A DNA stretch of 64,000 bases from Lachnospiraceae bacterium (GCA_017469405.1 JAFUGL010000016.1:1-64000), one strand, 5' to 3'. Positions 41,760-51,923 are shown, counted from the stretch's first letter. A program made the numbers and translations. The notes: generated by a model from the letters alone, not told the origin.

Positions 41760-43109
41760 ATGGCAGATAATACATTTGACAAAATACTGGATACATATGT
41801 TGAGATATGTAATGAAACTGACCAGATAGATGTAGGACTATATCAAAAGTACAATGTTAAAAGAGGTTTAAGAGATGCGGACGGACGAGGTGTTCTGACC
41901 GGTCTTACCGAGATATCGGATGTAGTCGGATTTAGGGGCGAGGAAAGAATTCCGATTCCGGGCGAGCTTTATTATCAGGGATACGAGGTTAAAAAGCTTG
42001 TGTCCGGATTGAGAAACAGTCTCTATGGTTTCGAAGAAACAACCTATCTTCTGCTGTTTGGACAGCTTCCGAGCAATGAGGAGCTTGAGACCTTTGTGGG
42101 AGTTTTGGAGGAGCTTAGACAGCTTCCGGAGGCATTTAACAGAGACGTAATTATGAAGGCTCCGAGTAAGGATATGATGAACATACTCCAAAAATGTGTT
42201 CAGTCACTTTACGCCTATGATGAGATGGCAAATGATACCAGTGTTAAACATGTTCTTTTACAATCTTTGCAGCTTATCGCTCAATTTCCTGTTATAGCTG
42301 CTTATGGATATCAGGCGTACAGACATTATCATTTGGAAAAAAGTTTGATTATTCACAGACCTAAGAAGGGACTTTCTACAGCGGAAAATCTCCTTAGACT
42401 TATAAGAACTGATGGAAAGTACACAGAATTGGAAGCAAAAGTTTTGGACGTATGTCTTGTCATACATGCTGAGCATGGTGGTGGTAATAACTCTACATTT
42501 ACAACTCACGTACTTACTTCATCGGGAACAGATACATACTCAACTATCTCTGCGGCACTCGGTTCGCTCAAGGGTCCGAGACACGGTGGCGCAAACCTTA
42601 AGGTTCAGCAGATGTTTGATGATTTAAAGAACAATGTCAAGGATTGGGAAAATGAAGATGAGCTTAGTGAATATCTTCAGGCTATACTTGACAAGAAGGC
42701 CTTTGACAATGCCGGACTTATCTATGGTATGGGTCATGCAGTATATAGTGAGTCTGATCCGAGAGCGGTAATTCTTAAGGAATATGCCAAGAAGCTTTCA
42801 AAAGAAAAAGGTATGGAAAGAGAGTTTGAACTTCATGAGAGAGTTGAGCGCATAGCCAAGAAACTTATAACAGCAAATCGTAATACTCAAAAAGCAGTTT
42901 GTGCAAATGTGGACTTCTACAGCGGATTTGTTTATACAATGCTTAGAATTCCAACAGAGATATTTACACCGATGTTTGCTATAGCGCGTATCTCCGGATG
43001 GTCTGCCCACAGACTTGAAGAGCTTGTAAATAAGGGTAAGATTATTCGTCCTGCATACAAGTATGTCGGTGAGCACAGAGAATACATACCTGTTGAAGAC
43101 AGACATTAA
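41760..43109 (+). CDS. gltA: citrate synthase
   Basis: The ATG at 41760 is 9 bases after AAAAAGGAG; the ATG at 41751 would touch the ribosome site. This gives 449 residues. The family motifs are RDADGRGVLTGLTEISDV, HAEHGGGNNSTFTTHV (catalytic His), GPRHGGANLKVQQ (second His), GMGHAVYSESDPRA and ANVDFYSGFVYTML (catalytic Asp). It condenses oxaloacetate and acetyl-CoA to citrate, feeding glutamate synthesis in an anaerobe. It belongs to the longer citrate synthase group seen in clostridia. No other cycle gene is adjacent. Confidence 0.95.
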   Translation: MADNTFDKILDTYVEICNETDQIDVGLYQKYNVKRGLRDADGRGVLTGLTEISDVVGFRGEERIPIPGELYYQGYEVKKLVSGLRNSLYGFEETTYLLLFGQLPSNEELETFVGVLEELRQLPEAFNRDVIMKAPSKDMMNILQKCVQSLYAYDEMANDTSVKHVLLQSLQLIAQFPVIAAYGYQAYRHYHLEKSLIIHRPKKGLSTAENLLRLIRTDGKYTELEAKVLDVCLVIHAEHGGGNNSTFTTHVLTSSGTDTYSTISAALGSLKGPRHGGANLKVQQMFDDLKNNVKDWENEDELSEYLQAILDKKAFDNAGLIYGMGHAVYSESDPRAVILKEYAKKLSKEKGMEREFELHERVERIAKKLITANRNTQKAVCANVDFYSGFVYTMLRIPTEIFTPMFAIARISGWSAHRLEELVNKGKIIRPAYKYVGEHREYIPVEDRH

Positions 43110-43213
43110 ATACTATTTTCGAACTTAGTGCCGTTGCTTCTGAGGGTAGTGAGAGCGTGCCTGCGATATACTTAAAAATCTATCAGAAGTCGGATGTTAA
43201 AGAAGGAAAAAAT

Positions 43214-44092
43214 ATGTGGATTGCAAGTGATTGGAAGGATTACGAGGTTATAGACTGTTCCGAGGGTGAAAAGCTTGAACGCTGGGGTGATTATATATTA
43301 CTCAGACCTGATCCTCAGGTGCTTTGGAACACACCCAAGGATAATCCTTTATGGAAAAAATTAAACGGACATTATCATAGAAGTAAGAGCGGTGGCGGAG
43401 AATGGGAGTTTATGAATCTCCCAAAACAGTGGAGCATTAATTATAAGGATTTGACCTTTAATCTTAAACCATTTTCATTTAAGCATACCGGACTTTTCCC
43501 GGAACAGGCAGTAAACTGGGATTGGTTTTCTGAAATAATAAAAAATGAAAAGGAAAAAGATCCGGGTAGAGAGATAAAGGTTTTAAATCTTTTTGCTTAT
43601 ACCGGTGGAGCAACTATAGCTGCAACAGCAGCGGGAGCTAAGGTTACTCATGTAGATGCATCCAAGGGTATGGTTACCTGGGCAAAAGAAAATGCAGTAT
43701 CTTCGGGACTTGCAGATGCACCTATAAGATGGCTTGTGGATGATTGCGTGAAGTTTGTTGAGCGTGAGATAAGACGCGGTAATAAATATGATGGAATAAT
43801 TATGGATCCGCCTTCTTACGGAAGAGGCCCAAAAGGAGAAATATGGAAGCTTGAGGATAAAATCTATTCTTTTATTGAGCTTACTACAAGACTTCTTGCC
43901 AAGGATGCATTATTCTTTTTGATTAATTCATACACAACGGGACTTGCACCTTCAGTTCTTACCTATATGGTTTCAAATACTGTTGTCAAAGAATTTGGAG
44001 GAAAGGCTTTGGCTGATGAGATAGGACTTCCTGTTTCTTCTAATGGTCTTATTTTATCTTGCGGTTCTTCCTGCAGATGGACAAGGGGATAA
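43214..44092 (+). CDS. class I SAM-dependent methyltransferase (RlmI-like)
   Basis: The ATG at 43214 follows AAAGAAGGAA and gives 292 residues; the open frame extends upstream to 43157. After an N-terminal beta domain (YILLRPDPQVLW, HYHRSKSGGGEWEF), the Rossmann methyltransferase core shows VLNLFAYTGGATIAATAAGA (SAM loop), VTHVDASKGMVTWAKENA and IIMDPPSYGRGPKG (catalytic DPPSY). This is the layout of the RlmI/PF10672 group, which methylates cytosine in 23S rRNA. The exact target is not provable here. No PUA domain is seen. Confidence 0.88.
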   Translation: MWIASDWKDYEVIDCSEGEKLERWGDYILLRPDPQVLWNTPKDNPLWKKLNGHYHRSKSGGGEWEFMNLPKQWSINYKDLTFNLKPFSFKHTGLFPEQAVNWDWFSEIIKNEKEKDPGREIKVLNLFAYTGGATIAATAAGAKVTHVDASKGMVTWAKENAVSSGLADAPIRWLVDDCVKFVEREIRRGNKYDGIIMDPPSYGRGPKGEIWKLEDKIYSFIELTTRLLAKDALFFLINSYTTGLAPSVLTYMVSNTVVKEFGGKALADEIGLPVSSNGLILSCGSSCRWTRG

Positions 44093-44177
44093 TAGTAATT
44101 AAAGAAATGATTAATTACTCATATTTGTAAGATTTTGATAAGAGAATGAAATTGTGTCGATTGAGGTTTCAAGAATT

Positions 44178-44753
44178 ATGAGATCACAGGAAAAAGAAAA
44201 AAAGGATACTGAAAAGATTATAGCGGATACATTTAAAGAGCTTCTGCTTAAAAACTCGATGGAAAAGATTACCGTTAAGGAAATATGTGAGAAGGCAGGT
44301 ATTATCCGTCCTACCTTTTATAATCATTTTGCTGATAAGTATGAGGTGCTTGAGTATATTATAAGAACGGATATACTAGAACCGATTAAGCCGCTTTTGT
44401 TTAACAATATGATGACAGCGGCATATACCCTGCTCCTTACCAATATAGGTAATGATATTGAGTTTTATAAAAGAGCTGTAATGATAGAGGGTCAGAATTC
44501 TTTTTCCAATATATCGATTTCACTTGTTACCGAACTTCTTGTGGAAACCATAGAGAAGCTTCATCCTGTGCATCATTTCAGATACAGCTGGATGTCAAGA
44601 GAGATGCTTGCAGAGTATTATGCCAATACGATGTGCTATATAGCCATCAATTGGATAAAGAGAGATTTTATGGTTAGTCCGGATGAGCTTTCAGAAATCT
44701 TTGATTATATAAGCAGTCATTCGATAATTGATATTTTTAATGACATCGTATAG
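44178..44753 (+). CDS. TetR/AcrR-family regulator
   Basis: The ATG at 44178 has GAGG 11 bases upstream; a GTG at 44154 with a weak AGAGA site is an alternative start that adds 8 residues. The TetR HTH lies near residues 10-55 (TEKIIADTFKELLLKNSMEK, ITVKEICEKAGIIRPTFYNH, FADKYEVLEYI). The C-terminal 130 residues are helical with aromatic-rich stretches typical of the TetR_C_33-like group. It lies directly upstream of an MMPL/RND exporter and a strong palindromic operator, which suggests it represses this transporter. Confidence 0.9.
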   Translation: MRSQEKEKKDTEKIIADTFKELLLKNSMEKITVKEICEKAGIIRPTFYNHFADKYEVLEYIIRTDILEPIKPLLFNNMMTAAYTLLLTNIGNDIEFYKRAVMIEGQNSFSNISISLVTELLVETIEKLHPVHHFRYSWMSREMLAEYYANTMCYIAINWIKRDFMVSPDELSEIFDYISSHSIIDIFNDIV

Positions 44754-44852
44754 TTTATCGAGCCGACAGGCGAGATGATTTAGCACGTAAAAGTGTTAAA
44801 AATAAAGGAAATCGTAGGGTTAATAAAAATTTACTTTTCTATATAACAAACT

Positions 44853-44894
44853 AAAAATGTATAAAACCAATATACATTTTTACGAAAATGTATA
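44853..44894. promoter_or_regulatory. TetR-type operator ahead of the exporter
   Basis: An 11-bp perfect inverted repeat, AAAAATGTATA (44853-44863) and TATACATTTTT (44871-44881), 7-bp spacer. A third half-site AAAATGTATA lies at 44885-44894. It is located between the TetR gene and the exporter it probably controls. Confidence 0.65.
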
Positions 44895-44911
44895 TTTAAA
44901 TTAGACACCAA

Positions 44912-44948
44912 AAAAGGATTGGATATTTATTTTATCCAGTCCTTTTCA
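44912..44948 (+). terminator. hairpin between operator and exporter gene
   Basis: A 14-bp fully paired stem (44912-44925 with 44933-44946, AAAAGGATTGGATA/TATCCAGTCCTTTT). The 3' arm ends in TTTT. It lies downstream of the operator and upstream of the exporter, so it may terminate the TetR transcript or attenuate the exporter. Confidence 0.75.
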
Positions 44949-45017
44949 TATTATAAAGTACGAAAAGAGGTTAGCAGAAATTACCTCTAAAAAGAAAAAG
45001 GGAAAGAAGTGAGAAAC

Positions 45018-47135
45018 ATGATTAATTTTGGAAAATGGATAGTAAAGCATAAGATAGCAATTCTCGTTATCGGAATACTTTTACTTATCCCTTCAGCACT
45101 CGGTTATTTTAAGACCAGAGTAAACTACGATATTCTTACGTACCTTCCAAAGGACATTGAAACGATGAAAGGTCAGGATATCTTAGTTGATGAATTTGGT
45201 ACCGGAGCATTTTCCATGTGCGTCGTCGAGGGCATGTCTGATAAGGACATTTCCAAGATGCGTAAGGAGATGGAAGCAGTACCAAACGTAAAAGCAGTTT
45301 TATGGTATGACTCATTAGTCGATTTATCTATACCAAAGGAGCTTTTACCGGACGAAATTAAAGAAGTATTTATGAATGAGGAGGCAGATTCAACGATGTT
45401 GTTTGTACTGTTTCCTACATCGATTTCCTCAGATGAAACTATGGATGCCATAGATGATTTAAGAGAAATAATAAGTAAGCAAAGCTACTTATCAGGTATG
45501 TCAGCGGTTATCACAGATACGAAGGAGTTATCAGACAGAGAAACTCCGGTATATGTACTTATAGCAGTTGTACTTGCGGTTGTAGTTCTTGCGATTTCAA
45601 TGGATTCATTTTTGGTACCGCTGTTCTTCTTACTAAGTATAGGAATGGCAATCGTATATAATTTAGGTACCAATGTATTTAAGGGTGAGATATCTTACGT
45701 AACACAGGCTCTTGCAGCGGTTCTTCAGTTAGGTGTTACGATGGACTATTCGATATTCCTGTGGCACAGCTACGAGGAAAAACAGGAGGTTTATCCGGGA
45801 GACAAGGACAGAGCGATGGCTCATGCGATTTCCAATACGATATCTTCTGTAGTAGGAAGCTCTATTACAACAATCGCCGGTTTCATAGCACTTTGCTTTA
45901 TGAGCTTCACACTCGGACTTGATATGGGTATAGTTATGGCAAAGGGTGTTGTGTTTGGAGTTATCTGTTGTGTAACAGTCCTTCCTGCTATGATTCTTAT
46001 CTTTGATAAGGCAATCGAGAAGACCAAGCACAAGGTATTGCTTCCTGATATAAGCAGAATTTCATCCTGGGTAGTAAATCATTTTTATATATTTATTGTA
46101 TTGTTTGTAATAATTCTTGTACCTGCACTTTACGGTTATACACATACAGATGTTTATTATGACCTTGCGGGAACACTTCCGAGAGATCTGCAGAGCAGTA
46201 TAGCAAATGACAAGCTTGATGAAGAATTTGCTATGGGTGCTACACACATGATACTTCTTGACAGCAGCTTATCAAGTAAGGAAGTAATCTCTATGACAGA
46301 TGAGATAAAGGCTGTTGACGGAGTTAAAAATGTTATAGGTATTGACAGCATGCTTGGTGGAACGATTCCGAAGGAGCTTCTTCCGGATAAGCTTGTATCA
46401 AATCTTGAAAATGATAAATATAAATTACTTTTGGTTACCTCTGAATACGCGGTTGCTTCGGATGAGGTAAATGCACAGTGTGATGCAATCAAAACTATAG
46501 TTAAAAATTATGACTCAAAGGGAATGCTCATAGGTGAGGCACCTTGTACCAAAGATCTTATAGAGATAACAGATAAGGACTTTAAGGTCGTAAGTGCTGT
46601 ATCTATAGGCGTTATATTTGTAATAATATTGTTTGTACTCCAGTCGATTTCACTTCCGGTTATCCTGGTTGCGGTTATCGAGTTTGCAATATTTATTAAC
46701 ATGGGCATACCTGCATATACGGGAACGGTTCTTCCTTTCATAGCTTCCATAGTAATCGGAACCATACAGCTTGGTGCAACGGTTGATTATGCGATACTTA
46801 TGACAAATAAGTATAAGAGAGGAAGAAATCACGGACTTGATAAAAAGACAGCTATCATAGAAGGTATGCAGTCTTCAGTACAATCAATACTCGTAAGCGG
46901 CTTCAGTTTCTTTGCAGCGACCTTTGGTGTTGGTTTGTATTCTAATATAGATATGATAAGTTCACTTTGTACACTTATGGCAAGAGGTGCTCTTATCAGT
47001 ATGGTAGTTGTAATACTTGTACTTCCTTCGATGTTCATGATATTTGATAAAATCATCATAAACACAAGCGTTGGCTTTAAGCCACCGAAGGAAAGAAAAC
47101 ATGCAGTAAACCATGAGGAACAGTTACAGGGTTAG
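45018..47135 (+). CDS. MMPL/RND-family transporter
   Basis: The ATG at 45018 follows an AAGAAGTGAG ribosome site, giving 705 residues. It has two homologous halves, each with an external loop of about 120-150 residues after the first helix and then five helices. Motifs include FKTRVNYDILTYLPKD at the start of loop 1 and YYDLAGTLPRDL in the second half, plus GVTMDYSIFLWHSYEE and GATVDYAILMTNKYK in the transmembrane regions that carry the proton-relay Asp. RND/MMPL pumps export lipids or drugs with a proton gradient. The TetR gene upstream and the heptad-repeat protein downstream complete the unit. Confidence 0.92.
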   Translation: MINFGKWIVKHKIAILVIGILLLIPSALGYFKTRVNYDILTYLPKDIETMKGQDILVDEFGTGAFSMCVVEGMSDKDISKMRKEMEAVPNVKAVLWYDSLVDLSIPKELLPDEIKEVFMNEEADSTMLFVLFPTSISSDETMDAIDDLREIISKQSYLSGMSAVITDTKELSDRETPVYVLIAVVLAVVVLAISMDSFLVPLFFLLSIGMAIVYNLGTNVFKGEISYVTQALAAVLQLGVTMDYSIFLWHSYEEKQEVYPGDKDRAMAHAISNTISSVVGSSITTIAGFIALCFMSFTLGLDMGIVMAKGVVFGVICCVTVLPAMILIFDKAIEKTKHKVLLPDISRISSWVVNHFYIFIVLFVIILVPALYGYTHTDVYYDLAGTLPRDLQSSIANDKLDEEFAMGATHMILLDSSLSSKEVISMTDEIKAVDGVKNVIGIDSMLGGTIPKELLPDKLVSNLENDKYKLLLVTSEYAVASDEVNAQCDAIKTIVKNYDSKGMLIGEAPCTKDLIEITDKDFKVVSAVSIGVIFVIILFVLQSISLPVILVAVIEFAIFINMGIPAYTGTVLPFIASIVIGTIQLGATVDYAILMTNKYKRGRNHGLDKKTAIIEGMQSSVQSILVSGFSFFAATFGVGLYSNIDMISSLCTLMARGALISMVVVILVLPSMFMIFDKIIINTSVGFKPPKERKHAVNHEEQLQG

Positions 47136-47158
47136 TTTTTAGGGAAGGAATGATAGAA

Positions 47159-49468
47159 ATGGATATTAAGGATTATTTCAAAAAGAATAGAAAATGTGTA
47201 ATAAGCGGTGTTACCGCAGCAGCACTTATCGCAGGTTCATGCTTTATGGGAACTGAGCTTAGACCTATAGATACTTATAGCTATGAGCAGGAAGCAATTC
47301 TTGCTGAAAATGATACGGTTGACGGTGAGACAATTACAGCCGATACTGTAGCAAATGACATCACTTCTAAGTTTGGACTTGAGCAAAAGGATGTAAATAA
47401 GGATGAGACAGTATATGCATTTGCAGATGCCGATGGTTCTGTAAACAATATTATAGTAAGCGAGTGGCTCAGAAATACTGATAAGAAGAGCGAGATTAAG
47501 GATAAGACTAATTTAAGTGATATAGAAAATGTAAAGGGCGACGAAGCATTTACACAAAACGGCGATGAGATAACCTGGCAGGCAAACGGAAATGATATCT
47601 ACTATCAGGGAACAACTAATAAAGAGCTTCCGGTAAGCGTAAAAGTTACTTACTATCTTGACGGTAAGGAAACAAAGGCAGAGGATATGGCAGGTGTAAG
47701 CGGAAATGTTAAGATCAGATTTGATTATACCAACAACACCGGTGTAGAAAAAGAGATTAATGGTAAGAAGGAAGAAATTAAGGTTCCTTTTGTTGCAATA
47801 TCAGGTCTTATACTTGATGAGAATTGTACAAATGTAGTTGTTGAAAACGGTAAGACAATGCCACAGGGTGCAAGCACAATAGTTATCGGATATTCAGTTC
47901 CGGGCATTAAGGATAGTCTTGGGCTTGAGGATTCTGATCTGTCAGAGGATTTAAGTCTTCCTGATTACTTCGAGGTAAGTGCAGATGTTACGGATTTCTC
48001 ACTTGATATGACTATGACAGCAGTTGTATCTGCATCGGAGTTTTCATTTAACGGTGACCTCGACATGTCAGACCTTGACGGTATGATAGATGAGATGAGT
48101 GAGGCAGGAGATGCCTTGACAGATGGTTCAAAACAGCTCGCAGACGGTACAGCAACCTTACTTGAAAAGATGGGTGAGTTTTCTACAGGTGCCAAGCAGC
48201 TTGCAACAGGTGTAAGTCAGGTTAAGACAGGAGCAGATCAGGTTTCTACCGGAGCTAATCAGTTAGCAGCAGGTGCAGGACAGCTTAAGGATGGAGTTGA
48301 TACTCTTGTATCAAGTTCAGATTCACTTGCTACAGGTGTTACAGCTATTAACAATGGTGCGGCAACTGTTAATCAGAGTGCAGCATCTATAAGCCAGGGC
48401 GTTGCAGCATTGGATGCAGGGCTTAATGCTCCGATGAGTGACGAGCAAAAGAAGGCTGTTGCAGATCAGGCATCAACGGCTGCTATAAGTGCTGTAAACA
48501 GTCAGTTTGCTGAAGGAACAGATACTTATAATTATATATATAGTCAGGCAGTTAATTCATTTAAATCAAGCTTAACTGATGAGACAACAGTTCAGGGAAT
48601 GTCCGCTCAGGTAGCGGCAGGATTAAGTGAAAATGCTCAACTAAGCGGTGCATTGTTCTATGGAATAGCATATAGTTCATATGCTAATAGTGGGGTCGCA
48701 GCAAACGGAATAACATTTGAACAATATATCTCAAGCCCTGATGTTCAGGCTGCTGTAAATGCTCAAGTAGCTGCAACAATTAATACAGTTGCAGGTGGAG
48801 TTACAACACAAATAACATCAGGAATAGCAGAACAGGGAGCTTCAAAAATCGGAGCAAATGTAGTTGCAGCATGTCAGACATCAGCTTCACAGGCAGCAGG
48901 TAAGGCAGCAGGCGAGGCAGCAGTTGCAGGTGCTGAAGGTGCTAAAAAGACTATCGCAGGACAGATAGAAGCAGTCGGAGATACAGGATATAGCTTGGTA
49001 ACAGGTTCACAGGCACTCGCAGCAGGAACACAGTCACTTGCAGAAGGTACACAGACATTGACAGATAAGATACCATCTCTTACGGCAGGTATCGGTCAGC
49101 GTTCAGCAGGTGCAGATCAGTTAGCTACGGGCTCAAGCCAGTTAGCTACAGGTTCAAGCCAGCTTGCAACCGGAACAACTCAGCTTGTAGACGGAAGTAA
49201 CAAGCTTGCAACAGGAAGTGAACAGCTTCAGGATGGTGTAAAGCAGTTGGCTGATGGAGCAAATGAATTAAGTGACGGTATGAATCAGTTTAATAACGAA
49301 GCTATTAAGAAGATAGTAGAAGCCTACAATGGTGATATCAAAGATATAGCAGGCAGACTTGAGGCAGTATTTGAAGCATCATCAGAATACCAGACATTTA
49401 CAGAAATTAATGATGGTGATACAGGCGTTACTAAATTTATCATCAGAACAAACGGCATATCAGAATAA
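47159..49468 (+). CDS. membrane-anchored heptad-repeat protein (YhgE/Pip-like N-terminus)
   Basis: The ATG at 47159 is 10 bases after GGGAAGG; the ATG at 47150 is too close. This gives 769 residues. Residues 14-32 are one membrane segment. The middle is beta-rich (residues 50-290). The C-terminal half carries long xxxLxxG heptads (QLATGVSQVKTG, QLADGANELSDG and several others) interrupted by an Ala-rich helical part (near residues 430-590). YhgE/Pip exporter partners carry the same heptads but end in several membrane helices, which are missing here. It is 23 bp from the MMPL gene and probably extends the pump across the wall. Confidence 0.82.
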   Translation: MDIKDYFKKNRKCVISGVTAAALIAGSCFMGTELRPIDTYSYEQEAILAENDTVDGETITADTVANDITSKFGLEQKDVNKDETVYAFADADGSVNNIIVSEWLRNTDKKSEIKDKTNLSDIENVKGDEAFTQNGDEITWQANGNDIYYQGTTNKELPVSVKVTYYLDGKETKAEDMAGVSGNVKIRFDYTNNTGVEKEINGKKEEIKVPFVAISGLILDENCTNVVVENGKTMPQGASTIVIGYSVPGIKDSLGLEDSDLSEDLSLPDYFEVSADVTDFSLDMTMTAVVSASEFSFNGDLDMSDLDGMIDEMSEAGDALTDGSKQLADGTATLLEKMGEFSTGAKQLATGVSQVKTGADQVSTGANQLAAGAGQLKDGVDTLVSSSDSLATGVTAINNGAATVNQSAASISQGVAALDAGLNAPMSDEQKKAVADQASTAAISAVNSQFAEGTDTYNYIYSQAVNSFKSSLTDETTVQGMSAQVAAGLSENAQLSGALFYGIAYSSYANSGVAANGITFEQYISSPDVQAAVNAQVAATINTVAGGVTTQITSGIAEQGASKIGANVVAACQTSASQAAGKAAGEAAVAGAEGAKKTIAGQIEAVGDTGYSLVTGSQALAAGTQSLAEGTQTLTDKIPSLTAGIGQRSAGADQLATGSSQLATGSSQLATGTTQLVDGSNKLATGSEQLQDGVKQLADGANELSDGMNQFNNEAIKKIVEAYNGDIKDIAGRLEAVFEASSEYQTFTEINDGDTGVTKFIIRTNGISE

Positions 49469-49484
49469 TAAAATTCTTTCCCTT

Positions 49485-49527
49485 GAAGAGCACTTGTATG
49501 CATTCGGCATGCAGTGCTCTTCTTTTT
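49485..49527 (+). terminator. terminator of the MMPL operon
   Basis: GAAGAGCACT (49485-49494) pairs perfectly with AGTGCTCTTC (49513-49522), with more inner pairing, followed by TTTTT. Confidence 0.9.
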
Positions 49528-49602
49528 ATGTTGAAATAAACCTGAAAATGTTATAGAATTAATATCGAAGATGTGATAATAATTACATAGGAGGGGATTT
49601 AC

Positions 49603-50142
49603 ATGGGAATAGTTATATGTATTGTTGCTATTGTTGCAGTTATATTCTTATGGTGGATAGGAACTTATAACGGCATAAAAAAACTTGATATCAAAGTCAA
49701 GGAAGGCCTATCAGGCATAGATGTAGCACTTACAAAGAGATACGATGTGCTTACAAAGATGCTTGATGTTGTAAAGGGATATCAGAAGCATGAAAAGGAG
49801 ATTCTTTCTGAAGTAATAAGACTTAGAAGTGGTATGACCATGCAGGAAAGAAATACTGCCAATCAGCAGATGGATACAGCTTTCGGAAGAATTAACATGC
49901 TTGCAGAGAGTTATCCGGAGCTTAAGTCTTCCAATAACTTTATTCAGCTTCAAAATGCGATACTTGATACAGAAGAACATCTTCAGGCAGCGAGACGTTT
50001 GTATAATGCCAATGTAACAGCGTTTAACGAAAAGATTGTTACATTTCCAAACAGCATAGTTGCAGGTTCTATGGGAGCAGTTGCTAAAGAATTCTTCGAA
50101 GCAGAAGCTGTAAAAAGACAGGATGTAAAGATGCAATTTTAA
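49603..50142 (+). CDS. LemA-family membrane protein
   Basis: A 179-residue protein with an AGGAGGGG ribosome site. One N-terminal membrane segment (residues 2-19) is followed by a coiled helical bundle. The LemA signature reads YNGIKKLDIKVKEGLSGIDV, then ALTKRYDVLTKML and YNANVTAFNEKIVTFPNSIV. LemA proteins are outward or inward helical anchors with an unclear role in envelope function. It stands alone between the exporter operon and a long palindrome. Confidence 0.93.
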   Translation: MGIVICIVAIVAVIFLWWIGTYNGIKKLDIKVKEGLSGIDVALTKRYDVLTKMLDVVKGYQKHEKEILSEVIRLRSGMTMQERNTANQQMDTAFGRINMLAESYPELKSSNNFIQLQNAILDTEEHLQAARRLYNANVTAFNEKIVTFPNSIVAGSMGAVAKEFFEAEAVKRQDVKMQF

Positions 50143-50170
50143 ATTAATAAAGTATAAGATGTGATATTGG

Positions 50171-50256
50171 GACAGGCACCTTGTCATATGTTGTATGAGT
50201 ATATAAGACTTTTATAAAGTCGAGGGATACATACAACATATGACAAGGTGCCTTTC
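50171..50256 (+). repeat. long inverted repeat, copy 2 of the GGCACCTTG family
   Basis: Arms of 27 bp (50171-50197 with 50230-50256) pair with one mismatch, starting GACAGGCACCTTGTCATATG. An inner hairpin (GACTT/AAGTC) lies between them. The outer bases match the element at 26894. It follows the LemA gene and could end its transcript. Confidence 0.8.
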
Positions 50257-50356
50257 TTAGTGCCTTATAAATTGTGCTTTTTTTCTTGCCTTATACGTTA
50301 TCTTGGGGTAAAATATTATTTGTGTTACTATGTTTTTTGAGGGATAAGGTGAAATC

Positions 50357-51892
50357 ATGGCGCTAAAGCACGTAATGATAAATGATATAATTGCAGAAAA
50401 CAATGCGCGAATGTTAAATTTGAAAAAATACTATCCTTTTTTTGTGTTAAATGAAACCACATTTTCACAGTATAAGGATGGCAGATTTGCATTTCTTGAT
50501 ATGGGTTATATCACCCTTGCCACGCTTAGGTTTTTTATAAATGAAAATAACTTTCACGAAAGAGATATAAGCTTTGAAGAATTCGAGGCTTTTATGATAG
50601 AGCTTTTGGAAAGGGACTTTGAACTGGAAACAGGAATAGAGGAAGAAAAGGAACTTGTCGGATACATATTTGATAAGCTTAAAAATGACGGTCGTGCTTT
50701 TGAGTTTAAGTTCTATGATCCTGAGGAAAGAAAGACAAGGATTGCGAGAGTTAAACTTATAGACAGCAGGATAGAAAACGGACAGGTGCTTTATACCATA
50801 ACCCCTGAAGGTATTGAGTTTTATCTTGATACCAAGGAGGTAAAGGAGGAAAGCAAGATAAATATCTCCCAGCTTCTTTTGGAGAAGATGATAACATCCA
50901 ATAATTTCAAGGGTGGTATCGATGTCGTTAAAAGAATCAATGCTGAAGTTACGAGGATTAAAGAGAAAAAGGAGCAGGTTTTAAAGCTGCTCAGTATAGA
51001 TATATTTGAAGGCGAAAAAGCATATGAGGAATATATGGATACAATCGCCAAGTGGTTTAATGATGAACAGAAGCTTTTTGTTAAAAATAAAGCGCTGGTA
51101 GATAAGGCTGTGGAAAAGGCTTCCTACGGAATGAACTCTGATGGTGAAAAAAGTTCAAACACCAGGGCGTTTGAGGAGATCAGCCGCCTTGAGACAGAGT
51201 TAAAGCAGACCATATATAATCACAGTCAGCTTATCGCCGAAACTGTTGAGCTTTCACAGCTTGCGGATAATATTATAAGCCGCGCAAAGCTTAGAAAATT
51301 AAGACCGGTTTTTGATTTTGGAAAGAGCTTTTCAAACATAATGGAAAAGGATGAACCGTCACTTATGTCCTTTATACTTATGCCACTTTTTGCCCCAAGA
51401 CTTGATAAGACGTTTTCGGCAAAATCCATAGATAATATCCTTACACTTAAGGCCGAGGATGGAGGAAAAGGCGAGAAGGTTGAGAAAAAAGAACTTGATC
51501 TTGACTTTATGTATGAGGATGAAATCCTGGATAAGAAAATAGGAATGAATTTTGCAAAGCTTTTTTATGAACTTTTAGATCAGCTTGATAAGTGGAGCAA
51601 AATTACTCTTAAGGAATTTAACGGTATACTTGAAATTAAGTTCAATAAAGAGATATATGCAAACAGAGATTTATATGCATTTTTGGTGCATCTTGCAGGT
51701 AAGAACTCTTACAGTATGAGCAGGATGTGTGAGAAGCAGGAGACTCTGCTTGAGGAAATGGTTGTTACATATATGTCGGATGAGGATAAAGAGAAGTTTA
51801 AACATATAGATTTCAATATTACCTTTGGTGAAGAGTTTGAGATAGAGGGATACGGAAGTACACTCACGGATATGACTTTTGAGAAGGTATAA
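50357..51892 (+). CDS. jetA: Wadjet JetA-family protein (DUF5716), MukF-like kleisin
   Basis: A 511-residue protein with an AAGGTGA ribosome site. The start (LKHVMINDIIAENNARMLNL) leads into a winged-helix-like N-terminal domain (FAFLDMGYITLATLRFF, FMIELLERDFELE). A central helical region with IEFYLDTKEVKEESKINISQ and several coiled coils follows, and a C-terminal winged-helix-like end reads ITFGEEFEIEGYGSTLTD. I recognise the family as DUF5716/JetA, the kleisin (MukF-like) subunit of the Wadjet SMC defence complex. It binds the JetC heads and is followed by JetB and JetC in the classical order. Confidence 0.82.
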   Translation: MALKHVMINDIIAENNARMLNLKKYYPFFVLNETTFSQYKDGRFAFLDMGYITLATLRFFINENNFHERDISFEEFEAFMIELLERDFELETGIEEEKELVGYIFDKLKNDGRAFEFKFYDPEERKTRIARVKLIDSRIENGQVLYTITPEGIEFYLDTKEVKEESKINISQLLLEKMITSNNFKGGIDVVKRINAEVTRIKEKKEQVLKLLSIDIFEGEKAYEEYMDTIAKWFNDEQKLFVKNKALVDKAVEKASYGMNSDGEKSSNTRAFEEISRLETELKQTIYNHSQLIAETVELSQLADNIISRAKLRKLRPVFDFGKSFSNIMEKDEPSLMSFILMPLFAPRLDKTFSAKSIDNILTLKAEDGGKGEKVEKKELDLDFMYEDEILDKKIGMNFAKLFYELLDQLDKWSKITLKEFNGILEIKFNKEIYANRDLYAFLVHLAGKNSYSMSRMCEKQETLLEEMVVTYMSDEDKEKFKHIDFNITFGEEFEIEGYGSTLTDMTFEKV

Positions 51893-51923
51893 GATTAGAA
51901 ACTGATGAAAGGTCGGAGAAACT

